Assembly: GCF_001543285.1 (NCBI RefSeq)
Contig: NZ_CP014164.1
Coordinates: 248,001-312,000 of the forward strand
Direction: 5' to 3'
Origin: Aerococcus viridans
GTDB taxonomy: Bacteria; Bacillota; Bacilli; Lactobacillales; Aerococcaceae
DNA: 64,000 bases
Shown: positions 19,183 through 27,863 of the stretch, in pieces
Layout: every line of letters begins with the position of its first letter
Position numbering within the stretch: position 1 is the first letter of the stretch
The notes under the pieces: generated by a model
Database searches by the model: none
What the model saw: the letters and a program-made list of their open reading frames with translations, nothing else
What the model was told of the DNA's origin: nothing
Made by a program: the position numbers and the translations under genes

Positions 19183-20418
19183 ATGCAGTTAACGAAAACG
19201 ATTAAAGTGCAATTATACCCAAGTGCTAGTGATATTGAAAAGTTCGAAGAAACCCAACAACAGTTTTTAAACGCTTGTAATTTTGTTTCGACATATATCT
19301 TTGACCATGACTTTGAATTAGGTCAAACGACTTTGCACAACGCCTTGTATCATCAGATACGTCAGGATTTTGGGCTGCAATCGCAAATGGCCCAGTCCGT
19401 GATGCGTACGGTAATCGCGAGATATAAGACCGTGAAAACACAGTTTAAACAAAAACCTAAGCGTTATAAAGATATCCATACAGGTAAATATCATACGCTA
19501 TATAAAGACCTTTACCATTTAACGAAACCCCTAGGGTTTAAGCAACCAGTCGCTGTGTTCGTACGTAATCGTAACTACGCTTATCACCAAAACAATACCT
19601 ATTCACTGACGACCAATCAAGGACGAATTAAAGTGTCTTGTGATAAGCAACATATCGCTTATCTTCAACAATTTAGCCAGAATGCTTACAAGTTCGGTCA
19701 AGCTGAATTACGCTGTCGTAAGGGTAAGTGGTTCTTACACGTGTCCGCAAGTAAAGAGATAGACAGCCCAGATGAAACTAATATTCAACGGATTGTAGGC
19801 ATTGACCGTGGTTTAAGACAGATACTAACTATTGCGGATGATACAACTCATACTCCCTTCTATTCGGGTAAAAGCTTGATGAAGAAAAGACGGCGTTTTA
19901 AGGAATTGCGCCAGTCCTTACAAGCGAAGAACACCAAATCAAGTCGTAGACGCCTTAAAACAATTGAAAGACGAGAGAACCGCTGGATGAATGATGTGAA
20001 CCATCAATTATCAAAGACACTCGTTGATCGATACGGGGCCAATACCTTGTTTGTGTTGGAAGATCTTACGAACGTTACTTTTAACACGACTCACCATCGT
20101 AAGCAAGATGCACGGTATGAACACCATTCATGGCGATTCTTCGATTTTGAAGAAAAGTTAATGTATAAAGCTTTAGAAAGTGGTTCGCAAGTTTTAAAAG
20201 TATCCGCACAATTTACGTCCCAACGTTGTCCGAAATGCGAATCAATTGATAAAGCTAATAGACAACAAGGTAAGCACTTGTTTACTTGTCAGAATTGTGG
20301 GTATCAATCAAATGATGACCGTGTGGCAGCTATCAATATTCAAGAATTGGGTCACCGATATCTGTCGAGTGAGAAAAACCCGCGGTTTGAAAAAGTTGTG
20401 CCAATACAAAATTATTAA
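19183..20418 (+). CDS. tnpB: TnpB, RNA-guided nuclease of an IS200/IS605-type element (no TnpA)
   Basis: A 411-residue TnpB. The RuvC-like catalytic residues are in place: D in GIDRGL (about 208), E in VLEDL (about 293) and D in NDDRVAAIN (about 378). The zinc finger CPKC ... CQNC lies near residues 348-370. An N-terminal helix-rich region (MQLTKTIKVQLYPS) is typical of the family. The protein looks intact. No TnpA transposase lies in the flanks, so this is an IS1341-type orphan or a domesticated copy. The ribosome-binding site is AGAGGTG and a TATAAT lies at 19150-19155. TnpB cleaves DNA using a guide RNA transcribed from its own 3' end. Confidence 0.92.
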   Translation: MQLTKTIKVQLYPSASDIEKFEETQQQFLNACNFVSTYIFDHDFELGQTTLHNALYHQIRQDFGLQSQMAQSVMRTVIARYKTVKTQFKQKPKRYKDIHTGKYHTLYKDLYHLTKPLGFKQPVAVFVRNRNYAYHQNNTYSLTTNQGRIKVSCDKQHIAYLQQFSQNAYKFGQAELRCRKGKWFLHVSASKEIDSPDETNIQRIVGIDRGLRQILTIADDTTHTPFYSGKSLMKKRRRFKELRQSLQAKNTKSSRRRLKTIERRENRWMNDVNHQLSKTLVDRYGANTLFVLEDLTNVTFNTTHHRKQDARYEHHSWRFFDFEEKLMYKALESGSQVLKVSAQFTSQRCPKCESIDKANRQQGKHLFTCQNCGYQSNDDRVAAINIQELGHRYLSSEKNPRFEKVVPIQNY

Positions 20419-20572
20419 ACGTAAAACAATATTCGGTAAGTGTCTACAGACCGCTTACTGATGGGGTGCCAGTCAACCATCCCTTAGTGTCTTTAAACGG
20501 TTGGAGATATTATATCGTTTGTACAACCACCATGTTTAGGACAAACTCTCTGTTTTAACAGAGAGTAGTTGA
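20419..20572 (+). ncRNA. Candidate omega-RNA / right-end region of the TnpB element
   Basis: About 150 nt between the tnpB stop and the dnaX promoter with no open frame but several foldable segments (for example GTAAGTG ... CGCTTAC). It ends in a perfect hairpin ACTCTCTGTT-TT-AACAGAGAGT (20545-20566), then TAGTTGAT. In TnpB systems the guide RNA lies at exactly this place. The guide boundary cannot be fixed from one copy. Confidence 0.5.
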
Positions 20573-20621
20573 TGTTATAATGTTCGAGATGATTAAATGT
20601 AGCAAGTTTAAGGAGGCAGCG

Positions 20622-22469
20622 ATGAGTTACCAAGCATTATACCGCGTTTGGCGGCCGCAGACATTTGGAGATATTGTTGGCCAAGAGGCTGTTGCGCGTA
20701 CGCTGCAAAATGCCATTCGAACTGGCAAAACGAGTCACGCTTACTTGTTTACGGGTCCAAGAGGTACTGGTAAGACGAGTGCGGCTAAAATTCTATCGAA
20801 AGCGATCAACTGTCCAAACCAGGTGGATGGGGAACCATGTAATGAATGTGAGATTTGCCGGGCCATTACGGACGGCACTTTGCCGGATGTGATTGAAATC
20901 GATGCAGCTTCTAACAACGGGGTTGAGGAGATTCGTGATATCCGTGATAAGGTTCGCTATGCGCCAACGGAAGCGCAATATAAGGTCTATATCATTGATG
21001 AGGTCCACATGCTTTCAACGGGTGCTTTCAATGCTTTATTAAAAACCTTAGAAGAACCGCCAGCTAATGTCATTTTTATATTAGCAACGACTGAGCCGCA
21101 TAAGATACCTGCAACGATTATTTCAAGAACCCAACGTTTTGACTTTAAACGCATTTCACGTCAATCGATTGAAGACCGGATGGCTTTTATTTTAGACCAA
21201 GACGGGATTGAATTTGAGAACGGCGCTTTAGCTGTGATTGCCCGTGCGGCGAACGGTGGGATGCGGGATGCCTTATCCTTGTTAGACCAGGTGATTTCCT
21301 TTTCCGATGGGACTTTATCACTTGAAACGAGTCGTTTGGTAACGGGGGCCTTGTCTGAAGAGCAGTTGGTTGAATATACGGAGGCCTTAGCTAATGGACA
21401 AGTGACGGCAGCTTTAGACCACTTACATGCTTTAATGGCTGGTGGTCAAGATGCGGCGCGTTTTGTGGAAGAGCAGTTGGTTTTTGTGCGTGATTTAATG
21501 ATTGCCAAGGAAACCAAGGCGGATACGGCTGAGATTGAAGATTTGACCCAACGTTATGACGAAGCCTTTTATAGTCTAGCGAAAACGATTGATGTGAATG
21601 TCTTGTATAAGATGATGAAAGTCTTCCGAGAAACACAGGCAGAAATTCGTTTTTCATTGCAACCAACGATCTATCTAGAGGTCGCGACGGTCCAGGTAGC
21701 CAGTCAAATCGGTGGTCAGGCGGCTGTTGGTCAAAGTGGTAACCAACAAGTGGTGGCTAACCAAGAAGGTGACCATGTCTTGCCAACGCAAGTGAGTCAA
21801 GCGTTAGCTGAATTGCAAGAACAAGTGGCAAATTTAACGGCACAGGTTCAAAATGGGAGCAAAGAGCCAGCTAAACCTGCACCAAGTAAGCCGGCTAAGC
21901 GGTCAGGGAATGCGACGGCCTTTACGCCAAATCTGACGAAGGTCTTCCAAGTCTTAAATCAAGCGACTAAGAAAGACTTGAATGATATTGCTAATTTATG
22001 GGAAGGTCTAATTGAGAGTCTACCAAGTATGCAGGCGGCCTTATTAAAGGCAACTTTCCCAGCGGCAGCATCACCAAATGCCTTCGTAGTTCGGTTTGAT
22101 TATGAAATCTTGTGCAAGAAGGTGGATGACGATACGGAGACCCGTCAAGAAATTGAGCGGTTGCTATCTAATCAATTAGGTCATCCAACGAAGATGTACT
22201 ATTTAACGAGCGACCAATGGCAGTCTGCCCGTCAAAGTTATGTCCAAGCCATGAAGAATGGCGAATTGGGCGACTTGGTGGGGAATGATGCGGTGGCTAC
22301 TAAGGGGTCGGCAACGGATGCTGAGGCCTTTACCCAGGAAGATGAAGCGGTGGATGATGGGCTGGATGAGAACGGATTGAATGATGAAGAATCTCGTTTG
22401 CGTCAAGAGCAGATCGATCAAGCAACTTCACTATTTGGTAAGGATAATGTTACAATAATAGATGATTAG
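20622..22469 (+). CDS. dnaX: DNA polymerase III subunits gamma/tau
   Basis: Clamp-loader ATPase, 615 residues. Walker A GPRGTGKTSAAK is near residue 44. The zinc module CPNQVDGEPCNECEIC is near residues 64-79, followed by the DEVHMLS Walker B and the sensor-1 region ATTEPHKIP. A Gln/Ala-rich linker near residue 370 leads to the tau-specific C-terminal domain and an acidic tail. The ATG follows AAGGAGGCAGCG. A candidate -10 TATAAT lies at 20576-20581. It heads the dnaX-ybaB-recR-tmk-holB block. Confidence 0.96.
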   Translation: MSYQALYRVWRPQTFGDIVGQEAVARTLQNAIRTGKTSHAYLFTGPRGTGKTSAAKILSKAINCPNQVDGEPCNECEICRAITDGTLPDVIEIDAASNNGVEEIRDIRDKVRYAPTEAQYKVYIIDEVHMLSTGAFNALLKTLEEPPANVIFILATTEPHKIPATIISRTQRFDFKRISRQSIEDRMAFILDQDGIEFENGALAVIARAANGGMRDALSLLDQVISFSDGTLSLETSRLVTGALSEEQLVEYTEALANGQVTAALDHLHALMAGGQDAARFVEEQLVFVRDLMIAKETKADTAEIEDLTQRYDEAFYSLAKTIDVNVLYKMMKVFRETQAEIRFSLQPTIYLEVATVQVASQIGGQAAVGQSGNQQVVANQEGDHVLPTQVSQALAELQEQVANLTAQVQNGSKEPAKPAPSKPAKRSGNATAFTPNLTKVFQVLNQATKKDLNDIANLWEGLIESLPSMQAALLKATFPAAASPNAFVVRFDYEILCKKVDDDTETRQEIERLLSNQLGHPTKMYYLTSDQWQSARQSYVQAMKNGELGDLVGNDAVATKGSATDAEAFTQEDEAVDDGLDENGLNDEESRLRQEQIDQATSLFGKDNVTIIDD

Positions 22470-22544
22470 GTCATGGGGCTTGATGCCAAAATGACAATGA
22501 ATATGTAAGTTAAAAAATATGAAAAGCTAAAAGGAGACGATAAA

Positions 22545-22859
22545 ATGGCAGGCGGAATGGCAAATATGCAACAAATGATGCGTAAAATGCAAAAGATGCA
22601 ACAAGAGATGGAGTCAGAACAAAAGAATATTGAAACAAAAGAGTTTCAAGGGACTGAACCATCAGGCATGGTGAATGTGACGGTAACAGGTGACCGCCGT
22701 GTGAAAGCAATCAACATCAAACCGGATGCAGTCGATCCAGAAGACGTTGATATGTTACAGGACTTATTGATTGAAGCAGTCAACAACGGACTTGAAAAAG
22801 TAGACACTGAAACTGCAAACGTTATGGGTAAATATACAAAAGGTATCCCAGGACTATAG
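22545..22859 (+). CDS. ybaB: YbaB/EbfC family nucleoid-associated protein
   Basis: A DNA-binding dimer of 104 residues. It has a Met/Gln-rich N-terminal helix (NMQQMMRKMQKMQQEME) and a conserved core GMVNVTVTGDRRVKAINI ending in a helical VNNGLEKV. It lies between dnaX and recR as in most bacteria, with Shine-Dalgarno AAGGAGA. It is thought to act with RecR or to shape the nucleoid. Confidence 0.94.
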   Translation: MAGGMANMQQMMRKMQKMQQEMESEQKNIETKEFQGTEPSGMVNVTVTGDRRVKAINIKPDAVDPEDVDMLQDLLIEAVNNGLEKVDTETANVMGKYTKGIPGL

Positions 22860-22901
22860 TCAAAACAAAGTTTATGGTTGACCATGAACAACCATTTTTT
22901 A

Positions 22902-22933
22902 CCATGGGTAGGAGACTATCCATGGTATTTTTG
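22902..22933 (+). terminator. Terminator after ybaB
   Basis: ACCATGG and TAG pair with CTA and CCATGGT, then ATTTTTG. The run of T is short. Confidence 0.7.
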
Positions 22934-23072
22934 ATAAGATAGGGTATTACAGACAGGGACAGTTAGATTATGAGCATAGCTACCTAGTGTTGGTGTCTCA
23001 TTTTGTCAGCGTGTTATCCTTTTATCAAAAAGGTTTAAAATGTAAGGAAAGTTAGATGCAGGGGTGTAGAGA

Positions 23073-23672
23073 ATGCAATATCCAGAACCAATTGCCAAGT
23101 TAATCGATTCTTTTAGTAAGTTACCAGGGATTGGCGCAAAGACAGCGTCAAGGTTGGCCTTCTTCGTCTTGGACATGCCTGAGGCGGATGTACTTCAATT
23201 TGCGTCTTCCTTGGTAGATGCCAAGCGTGAGCTACGTTATTGCTCAGTTTGTGGGAATATTACCCAGTCTGATCCTTGCGAAATCTGTGCGGATGAAAAC
23301 CGCGACCGGTCACGGATTTTAGTGGTGGAGCAGGTGCGTGATGTGGTGTCTATGGAACGAATGCGTGAGTATCACGGCCTCTACCATGTCTTGCACGGGG
23401 TCTTGTCACCAATGGAAGGGACTGGACCGGAAGATTTGAATATCCAACCTCTATTGACCCGTCTGCAAGATGACCAGATCAAGGAAGTGATTGTGGCGAC
23501 CAATGCGACAGCTGAAGGGGAAGCGACCGCAACCTACCTGTCTCGTTTGATTAAACCTGCAGGCATTCAAGTATCGCGGATTGCTTATGGTTTATCTGTC
23601 GGCAGTGACATTGAGTATGCGGACGAGATGACCCTATTGCGTGCCCTTGAAGGCCGCCGTGACATCGATTAA
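23073..23672 (+). CDS. recR: Recombination mediator RecR
   Basis: A 199-residue recombinational-repair protein that loads RecA together with RecO/RecF. It has the helix-hairpin-helix [13 protein letters not shown] near residues 16-28, the zinc finger [16 protein letters not shown] near residues 57-72 and a Toprim domain beginning [10 protein letters not shown]. The ATG is preceded by a weak GGGGTGTAGAGA site. Confidence 0.97.
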   Translation: MQYPEPIAKLIDSFSKLPGIGAKTASRLAFFVLDMPEADVLQFASSLVDAKRELRYCSVCGNITQSDPCEICADENRDRSRILVVEQVRDVVSMERMREYHGLYHVLHGVLSPMEGTGPEDLNIQPLLTRLQDDQIKEVIVATNATAEGEATATYLSRLIKPAGIQVSRIAYGLSVGSDIEYADEMTLLRALEGRRDID

Positions 23673-23702
23673 CTAGTCTATAACAGATTTTAAGGAGACC
23701 TC

Positions 23703-24362
23703 ATGGATAAACAAAAATTTGCTGGGAAATTTATTACTGTTGAAGGACCCGATGGCGCAGGTAAAACGACCCTTATTCAGGGACTAACAGCGAAACTTGA
23801 AGAAAAGCTAGCTGTGCCTTTAAAGCTGACGCGCGAGCCAGGTGGCGACCCGATTGCTGAACAAATCAGAGAAGTGATTTTAAGCCCGGAGAACGTGGCC
23901 CTAGATCCTAGAGCTGAAGCCCTTTTATACGCAGCGAGCCGTCGTCAACATTTAGTCCATACCGTACTGCCTGCACTTGAAGCTGGGCACATGGTCTTAT
24001 GTGACCGGTTCGTCGACTCGTCAATTGCCTACCAAGGCTACGGTCGTGAAATTGGGGAAGAGGGGATTATTGCCATCAACCAATTCGCAACAGATGGCCG
24101 CCAACCCGACTTGACCTTGTATTTAGATATTACGGCTGAAGAGGGGATTCGCCGGATTCAAGCCAACCGCAGTCAGGCTGAACAAAACCGCCTGGACGTT
24201 GAAGCCATTGATTTCCATCAACGGGTTCATAAAGGGTATGGCGTCTTGAAAGACCGTTTTCCAGAACGGATTCAAGTTATTGATGCCACCCAAGACCCTG
24301 AAAGTATGCAGCGGGATGCCTTGGCTATTTTAGAAAGCCATTTCCCAACTTTATTTCGTTAA
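23703..24362 (+). CDS. tmk: Thymidylate kinase
   Basis: Phosphorylates dTMP to dTDP. Its 219 residues carry the P-loop GPDGAGKTT near residue 17, the DRF motif (CDRFVDSSIAYQGYGR near residue 104) and a lid region rich in Arg/Gln. Shine-Dalgarno AAGGAG. It is 30 bp after recR and 57 bp before holB, consistent with one operon. Confidence 0.97.
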   Translation: MDKQKFAGKFITVEGPDGAGKTTLIQGLTAKLEEKLAVPLKLTREPGGDPIAEQIREVILSPENVALDPRAEALLYAASRRQHLVHTVLPALEAGHMVLCDRFVDSSIAYQGYGREIGEEGIIAINQFATDGRQPDLTLYLDITAEEGIRRIQANRSQAEQNRLDVEAIDFHQRVHKGYGVLKDRFPERIQVIDATQDPESMQRDALAILESHFPTLFR

Positions 24363-24419
24363 TTCAGCTAAACATTCAAATCTTTAAAGCGCCTTAAAGC
24401 AATGGAAAGGAGTCCATCA

Positions 24420-25433
24420 ATGGCACACGAACATTTTGATATCGCCAAGAAGCAAGCGGATTTAACCGCTATGATGGACCGGGTCCTCGTCAATAACCGC
24501 CTTGGCCACGCCTATATTTTTGAAGGCATGGTAGGTTCTGGTCAAGAAGATATGGCCCTATATTTAGCGGCCTATTTGAATTGCCTCAATCCAGCTGACA
24601 AGGGGATACCTTGCGGGACATGTAACCATTGTCGTCGGATATTGTCCGCTGACTATCCGGATGTTTATCATATAGAACCGGACGGGAATACCATTAAAAT
24701 TGACCAAACGAGAGACCTAAAAGAACGGTTGTCCATGTCCTCACTTGAAGGAGACAACCAAATTTTTATTATCCATGAAGCAGAGAAAATGACTGTCAAC
24801 GCAGCCAATTCTTTGTTGAAGTTTATCGAGGAACCACATGAAAATGTCTATATTTTCCTCCTCACCAATAATAGGGACGCGATCCTGTCCACGATTGTGT
24901 CTCGTTGCCAGATGATTCATTTCCCCCAATTAAACAAGGTGGACTTACAAGTCCTATTTGAGGAAGCGGGGATTAAGCCAAGTATGGCGGCGACTCTGAC
25001 TGCTTTAACAAATGATGTGGGTGAAGCGACGGCGTTGGCAGAGAATGAAGATTTCCAGCAACGACTCAACTGGTCCTTGCAGTGGGTAGATTTAATCGTG
25101 AAAAAGGACCCTCGTGGTCTAACGATGGTGGCGTCAGACTGGATGAAGGGTCCTAAGGGTAGGGCGGATATGATTCAGGCCCTAAGTTTAGTGGCCTTTC
25201 ATTTCCATGATTTATTATATTTACGCCTGCATCCAGACCAGGGACAAGACAATCAAGCGCAATTGGTCTTTCCGAATGACTTTGGTAAATACCAAGGCAT
25301 GGTCAATAAAATAACAGTAGCAGACGCGACAAAAGCCCTACATTTAGTAGGACAAGCACAGCGGATGATCCAATCGAATGTGAGTGTACAGTCCGCTATG
25401 GAATATATGGTATTAGCCTACTGGAAAAAATAG
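24420..25433 (+). CDS. holB: DNA polymerase III delta' subunit
   Basis: Clamp-loader subunit of 337 residues, homologous to the DnaX ATPase core. It has a zinc-type CGTCNHCRRI, the QTRDLKERL segment, HEAEKMTVNAANSLLKFIEEP in the DEVH position and a C-terminal collar domain. Walker A is degenerate (EGMVGSGQEDM), as usual for delta'. The ATG follows AAAGGAG. In related genomes a PSP1-domain gene (yaaT) and then yabA follow holB; here 8 kb of accessory genes intervene and no yaaT is seen. Confidence 0.94.
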   Translation: MAHEHFDIAKKQADLTAMMDRVLVNNRLGHAYIFEGMVGSGQEDMALYLAAYLNCLNPADKGIPCGTCNHCRRILSADYPDVYHIEPDGNTIKIDQTRDLKERLSMSSLEGDNQIFIIHEAEKMTVNAANSLLKFIEEPHENVYIFLLTNNRDAILSTIVSRCQMIHFPQLNKVDLQVLFEEAGIKPSMAATLTALTNDVGEATALAENEDFQQRLNWSLQWVDLIVKKDPRGLTMVASDWMKGPKGRADMIQALSLVAFHFHDLLYLRLHPDQGQDNQAQLVFPNDFGKYQGMVNKITVADATKALHLVGQAQRMIQSNVSVQSAMEYMVLAYWKK

Positions 25434-25443
25434 GCAGAAATGC

Positions 25444-25509
25444 TTAAAGAACGCCAATGATGTCGAAAATTGCAATCGTAGTTAGTAGAGATAAGATTTT
25501 TTGTTTCAT
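25444..25509 (-). CDS. shp: SHP-type short hydrophobic pheromone precursor, 21 residues
   Basis: A 21-codon minus-strand gene: ATG at 25509-25507 and TAA at 25446-25444. The Shine-Dalgarno AAGGAGA lies 7 nt before the ATG. It begins with a positively charged MKQK, continues with a hydrophobic core and ends FDIIGVL. An acidic residue just before a run of Ile/Val/Leu at the C-terminus is the hallmark of streptococcal SHP pheromones (mature forms such as DILIIVGG or EGIIVIVVG). Its gene is divergent from an Rgg regulator, the classical rgg-shp arrangement. Mature peptide boundaries are unknown; DIIGVL or FDIIGVL is my guess. Secretion and import by general peptide and Opp/Ami transporters is inferred from family knowledge. 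Confidence 0.85.
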   Translation of the reverse strand: MKQKILSLLTTIAIFDIIGVL

Positions 25510-25524
25510 GCTTTCGTCTCCTTT

Positions 25525-25580
25525 TTGTTAAAATATAACAGAATTATAGGGGAAAATTCATTTTTTGTCATATATAACAA
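25525..25580. promoter_or_regulatory. shp-rgg divergent control region with a 16-bp operator
   Basis: TTGTCATATATAACAA (25565-25580) abuts the rgg Shine-Dalgarno. On the minus strand a TATAAT (25543-25548) lies 16 nt from it, and an extended -10 TGTTATATT (TATATT at 25532-25537) lies 27 nt away. The second spacing nearly equals the 26 nt seen at the other two operators. A looser copy, TTGTTAAAATATAACA (25525-25540), has one extra base between its half sites. The operator position predicts activation of shp and autoregulation of rgg. Confidence 0.7.
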
Positions 25581-25593
25581 AAGGAGCAACAGA

Positions 25594-26448
25594 ATGAATA
25601 TTGGAATAAGTTACAGAGATCTAAGAAGAGAGCGTGGTTTGACCCTTATGGATGTCACAACCACTGGGGAAGTGTCCTACTCCCAACTCTCAAAGTTCGA
25701 ACGTGGTGAAACAAGTATTACCATTCATCACTTGGTCAATCTAGTCCATAATCTGGGCATCTCCTTTGCTGAATTTATGACGGCCATTGAGGAATTCAAT
25801 AATCCTTATACATTCTACATCGAAGAAATTGATAGAGCTTATAAAAAAGGTGATATTGACGCCTTGAGCGCAATCGCACAAACCCAAGAAAACTTATATG
25901 GTGAAACCAACCAAATTTTATTTAAATACAATGCTATTATGACAAAGCTCTTATTGAATGATTTAACTGAGGTGGAAATTCCTGAAGCTGACAAGCATTT
26001 AATCAGTGAATACATTTTGAAATGTTCCGTTTGGACGAGCTACGAGGTGATTTTGCTAGGGAATTCCCTTCGAGGATTGACGAAGTCATTGCAAGACGTA
26101 TTGGTAGCGGACATGATTGCGAAATTGCCTACAATACAAGAAGGTAATCCCTTGAAGGTGCACATACTGAGCATCCTAATCAATGTCTGTTTCGATCGTT
26201 TACGGTCGGAGGAGACTGACGAAGTGAATGATATTATGGCAGCAATTCAACCACAGTTGAGCACAAATGCCTATTACTTTAAAAACCGCCTCTTATTCTT
26301 AAAAGGGATTGTGGCGATTGTTGAAGGTCAATTTGATGACGGGGTAAGTAAATGTCAAAAGGCGATTCAAGTTTTTGAACTATTCGATGAACCATTCGCA
26401 AAAATGCATCAAGATGAACTAGATACTTATGTTAAAAACTACGCATAA
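25594..26448 (+). CDS. rgg: Rgg-family (RRNPP) peptide-responsive transcriptional regulator
   Basis: A 284-residue regulator with an N-terminal XRE helix-turn-helix (residues 1-65) and the family's typical SQLSKFERGET recognition segment. An all-helical C-terminal domain of about 200 residues follows, as in Rgg/GadR/MutR proteins, where TPR-like repeats bind the pheromone. The ATG is preceded by AAGGAG; longer upstream starts lack a ribosome-binding site and would run through the operator. It pairs with the divergent shp gene and is flanked by operator copies on both sides. The ligand is presumably the SHP product; targets are inferred from the shared operator (shp, a short RNA downstream, nox). 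Confidence 0.9.
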   Translation: MNIGISYRDLRRERGLTLMDVTTTGEVSYSQLSKFERGETSITIHHLVNLVHNLGISFAEFMTAIEEFNNPYTFYIEEIDRAYKKGDIDALSAIAQTQENLYGETNQILFKYNAIMTKLLLNDLTEVEIPEADKHLISEYILKCSVWTSYEVILLGNSLRGLTKSLQDVLVADMIAKLPTIQEGNPLKVHILSILINVCFDRLRSEETDEVNDIMAAIQPQLSTNAYYFKNRLLFLKGIVAIVEGQFDDGVSKCQKAIQVFELFDEPFAKMHQDELDTYVKNYA

Positions 26449-26496
26449 TTGTTATATATAACAATTTTCAGAATACCACCAAAAATCCGGTATAAT
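26449..26496 (+). promoter_or_regulatory. Perfect palindromic operator plus activator-type promoter after rgg
   Basis: TTGTTATATATAACAA (26449-26464) is a perfect palindrome, extendable to 20 bp with its flanking AA and TT. It begins one base after the rgg stop. TATAAT (26491-26496) lies 26 nt further on, and the -35 position (TCAGAA) is no match. Motif and spacing are the same as at nox. Confidence 0.72.
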
Positions 26497-26502
26497 GTAG
26501 GT

Positions 26503-26616
26503 TAACAATAAGAGTTTACATAATTACCATTTGATGGACTGATGGGCAATAAAAGTAGTTCTATGCGAAATAAGCGTATGGACGATCTGTAACGACTATT
26601 GTTGCAGGTCTTTTTT
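26503..26616 (+). ncRNA. Candidate short RNA under the Rgg operator
   Basis: A start about 7 nt after TATAAT and the terminator at 26584-26616 define a transcript of roughly 110 nt. Its only ATG frame of note (from 26542, 16 codons, MGNKSSSMRNKRMDDL) has no ribosome-binding site and is not hydrophobic, so I favour a non-coding RNA. A tiny unusual peptide mRNA is the alternative. Confidence 0.5.
26584..26616 (+). terminator. Terminator ending the short Rgg-controlled transcript
   Basis: GATCTGTAAC pairs with GTTGCAGGTC (ten pairs, two G-T) around GACTATT, followed by T6. Confidence 0.8.
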
Positions 26617-26799
26617 CTATTAGTAGTGAATGGGCTGGCGTCCTTCTTTTCGCTGTGGGAGGCACAGCCACGGACTATATAATCTTTCAGAAAATAGAAT
26701 GAGTAGGGTTCATGTGTAGTGATATAAAAATAACTTTAAATATATAATTTGTGCATAAAATATTCGTACTGTTATGCGTTAGATTTGGGAGGCATTATT

Positions 26800-27375
26800 A
26801 TGAAGAAGATTTTATTACTATCTAGTTTAAGTGTGCTTTTGTTTGCTTGTTCTAATCAAACGGATGAGGAAAAAGTAATCAGTGATTCGCCAACCTCCTC
26901 AAGTGTGGAACAAGAAGCCAGTTCAGAGGAAGCACAAGCATTATATCAGAGTACGATACAAAACTTTACTAGGATTACTGCAGGAGAGATTACAAGCAAA
27001 ATCAATAATGGCGATGGTTTTTACCTATTTATAGGTGCAGAGGATTCGGCAGATGCAACGACTTTTGCCACTAAACTTGACGAAGCCTCCTCCATCTTTG
27101 AGACCCCATCTTCAGCTGATATTGAAGGCGTCATTTATTACTTAGATTTAACCAGTGCTAGCGATCAAGCAACTGCAACATTTACTGAGGATTATGGTAT
27201 TGATACTGTACCTGCCTTTCATTTCTTTGAAGGGCAGATTTACCATAGTAAAATCGAAGATATCGATAGCGAGAATATTAGCGTTAAAGAGATCCAAGAC
27301 TTTATCAATACGCCTTATCAGGATGAACATGTCGCAACAGCACCAGACGAGAACATGGATAATGGAGACAGTTAA
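26800..27375 (+). CDS. Thioredoxin-fold lipoprotein
   Basis: A 191-residue surface lipoprotein: signal peptide MKKILLLSSLSVLLFAC with lipobox LFAC, then a Ser/Glu-rich spacer to about residue 55. The rest has a thioredoxin-like fold, with a beta strand GFYLFIGAED where the redox motif would start and a cis-proline segment TVPAFHFFEG. No CxxC is present, so it is not a disulfide oxidoreductase; it resembles bacteriocin-accessory (PedC-like) proteins. The start is the ATG after GGGAGG. A TATAAT at 26678-26683 may be its promoter. It lies just beyond the rgg locus, but a terminator separates them. Confidence 0.8.
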   Translation: MKKILLLSSLSVLLFACSNQTDEEKVISDSPTSSSVEQEASSEEAQALYQSTIQNFTRITAGEITSKINNGDGFYLFIGAEDSADATTFATKLDEASSIFETPSSADIEGVIYYLDLTSASDQATATFTEDYGIDTVPAFHFFEGQIYHSKIEDIDSENISVKEIQDFINTPYQDEHVATAPDENMDNGDS

Positions 27376-27756
27376 TTTTCCATTACTAAGACCATTTAAG
27401 GCGTGTTTTTTGGATAAGAACTGAATCATGGCAAGTGTTCTATGTGTTATTTTACTGATTGTGTAAGCCGTTATTATTAAGGGCGCCTATCCGTTTAACA
27501 TAAAAATCGATGTATCAGTTATTTTCCAAATGTATATTGAGGCTTATAATAAAAAGATTTTTGAGGTTCTTTTACAAATAGTGTTGGTAAATAATTTCAA
27601 AGCACACGAATACGTTTTTTAGTTTTTAATAATAATTAAGAAATCAATAAAGTTAAATGCCATGCACGCTGTGATGTGTTTGGCTTTTTTCTTGCCTTTA
27701 GACAAGGGAAGTGACCAATGAGATAACATTTCTAACAAATGGTGTTTTGTCCTTCA

Positions 27757-27863
27757 GTGTACGTTCCTTAAAAGCCGTGGCACCAGCGAGAGCCAAGGTC
27801 TCTCAGCTTTGAAATCGAGCCTTAGTCTCGATTTCATGCTTGTTCACGGCTAAGGACGTACAC
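27757..27863. repeat. 107-nt three-way-junction-like inverted repeat inside the ISL3 element
   Basis: The outer arms GTGTACG-CCTTA and TAAGG-CGTACAC pair, then GCCGTG/CACGGC. Two hairpins lie inside: GAGAGCC/GGTCTCTC and the perfect nine-pair GAAATCGAG/CTCGATTTC. There is no open frame. It resembles a structured RNA or a passenger repeat carried by the IS. Confidence 0.75.

Noticed and set aside
25525..25540. TTGTTAAAATATAACA as a second full operator between shp and rgg
   Set aside because: Half-sites are separated by five bases rather than four and the centre differs; kept only as a weak, degenerate copy.
26542..26592. 16-codon frame MGNKSSSMRNKRMDDL in the short Rgg-controlled transcript
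   Set aside because: No ribosome-binding site and no pheromone- or toxin-like character; not listed as a gene.
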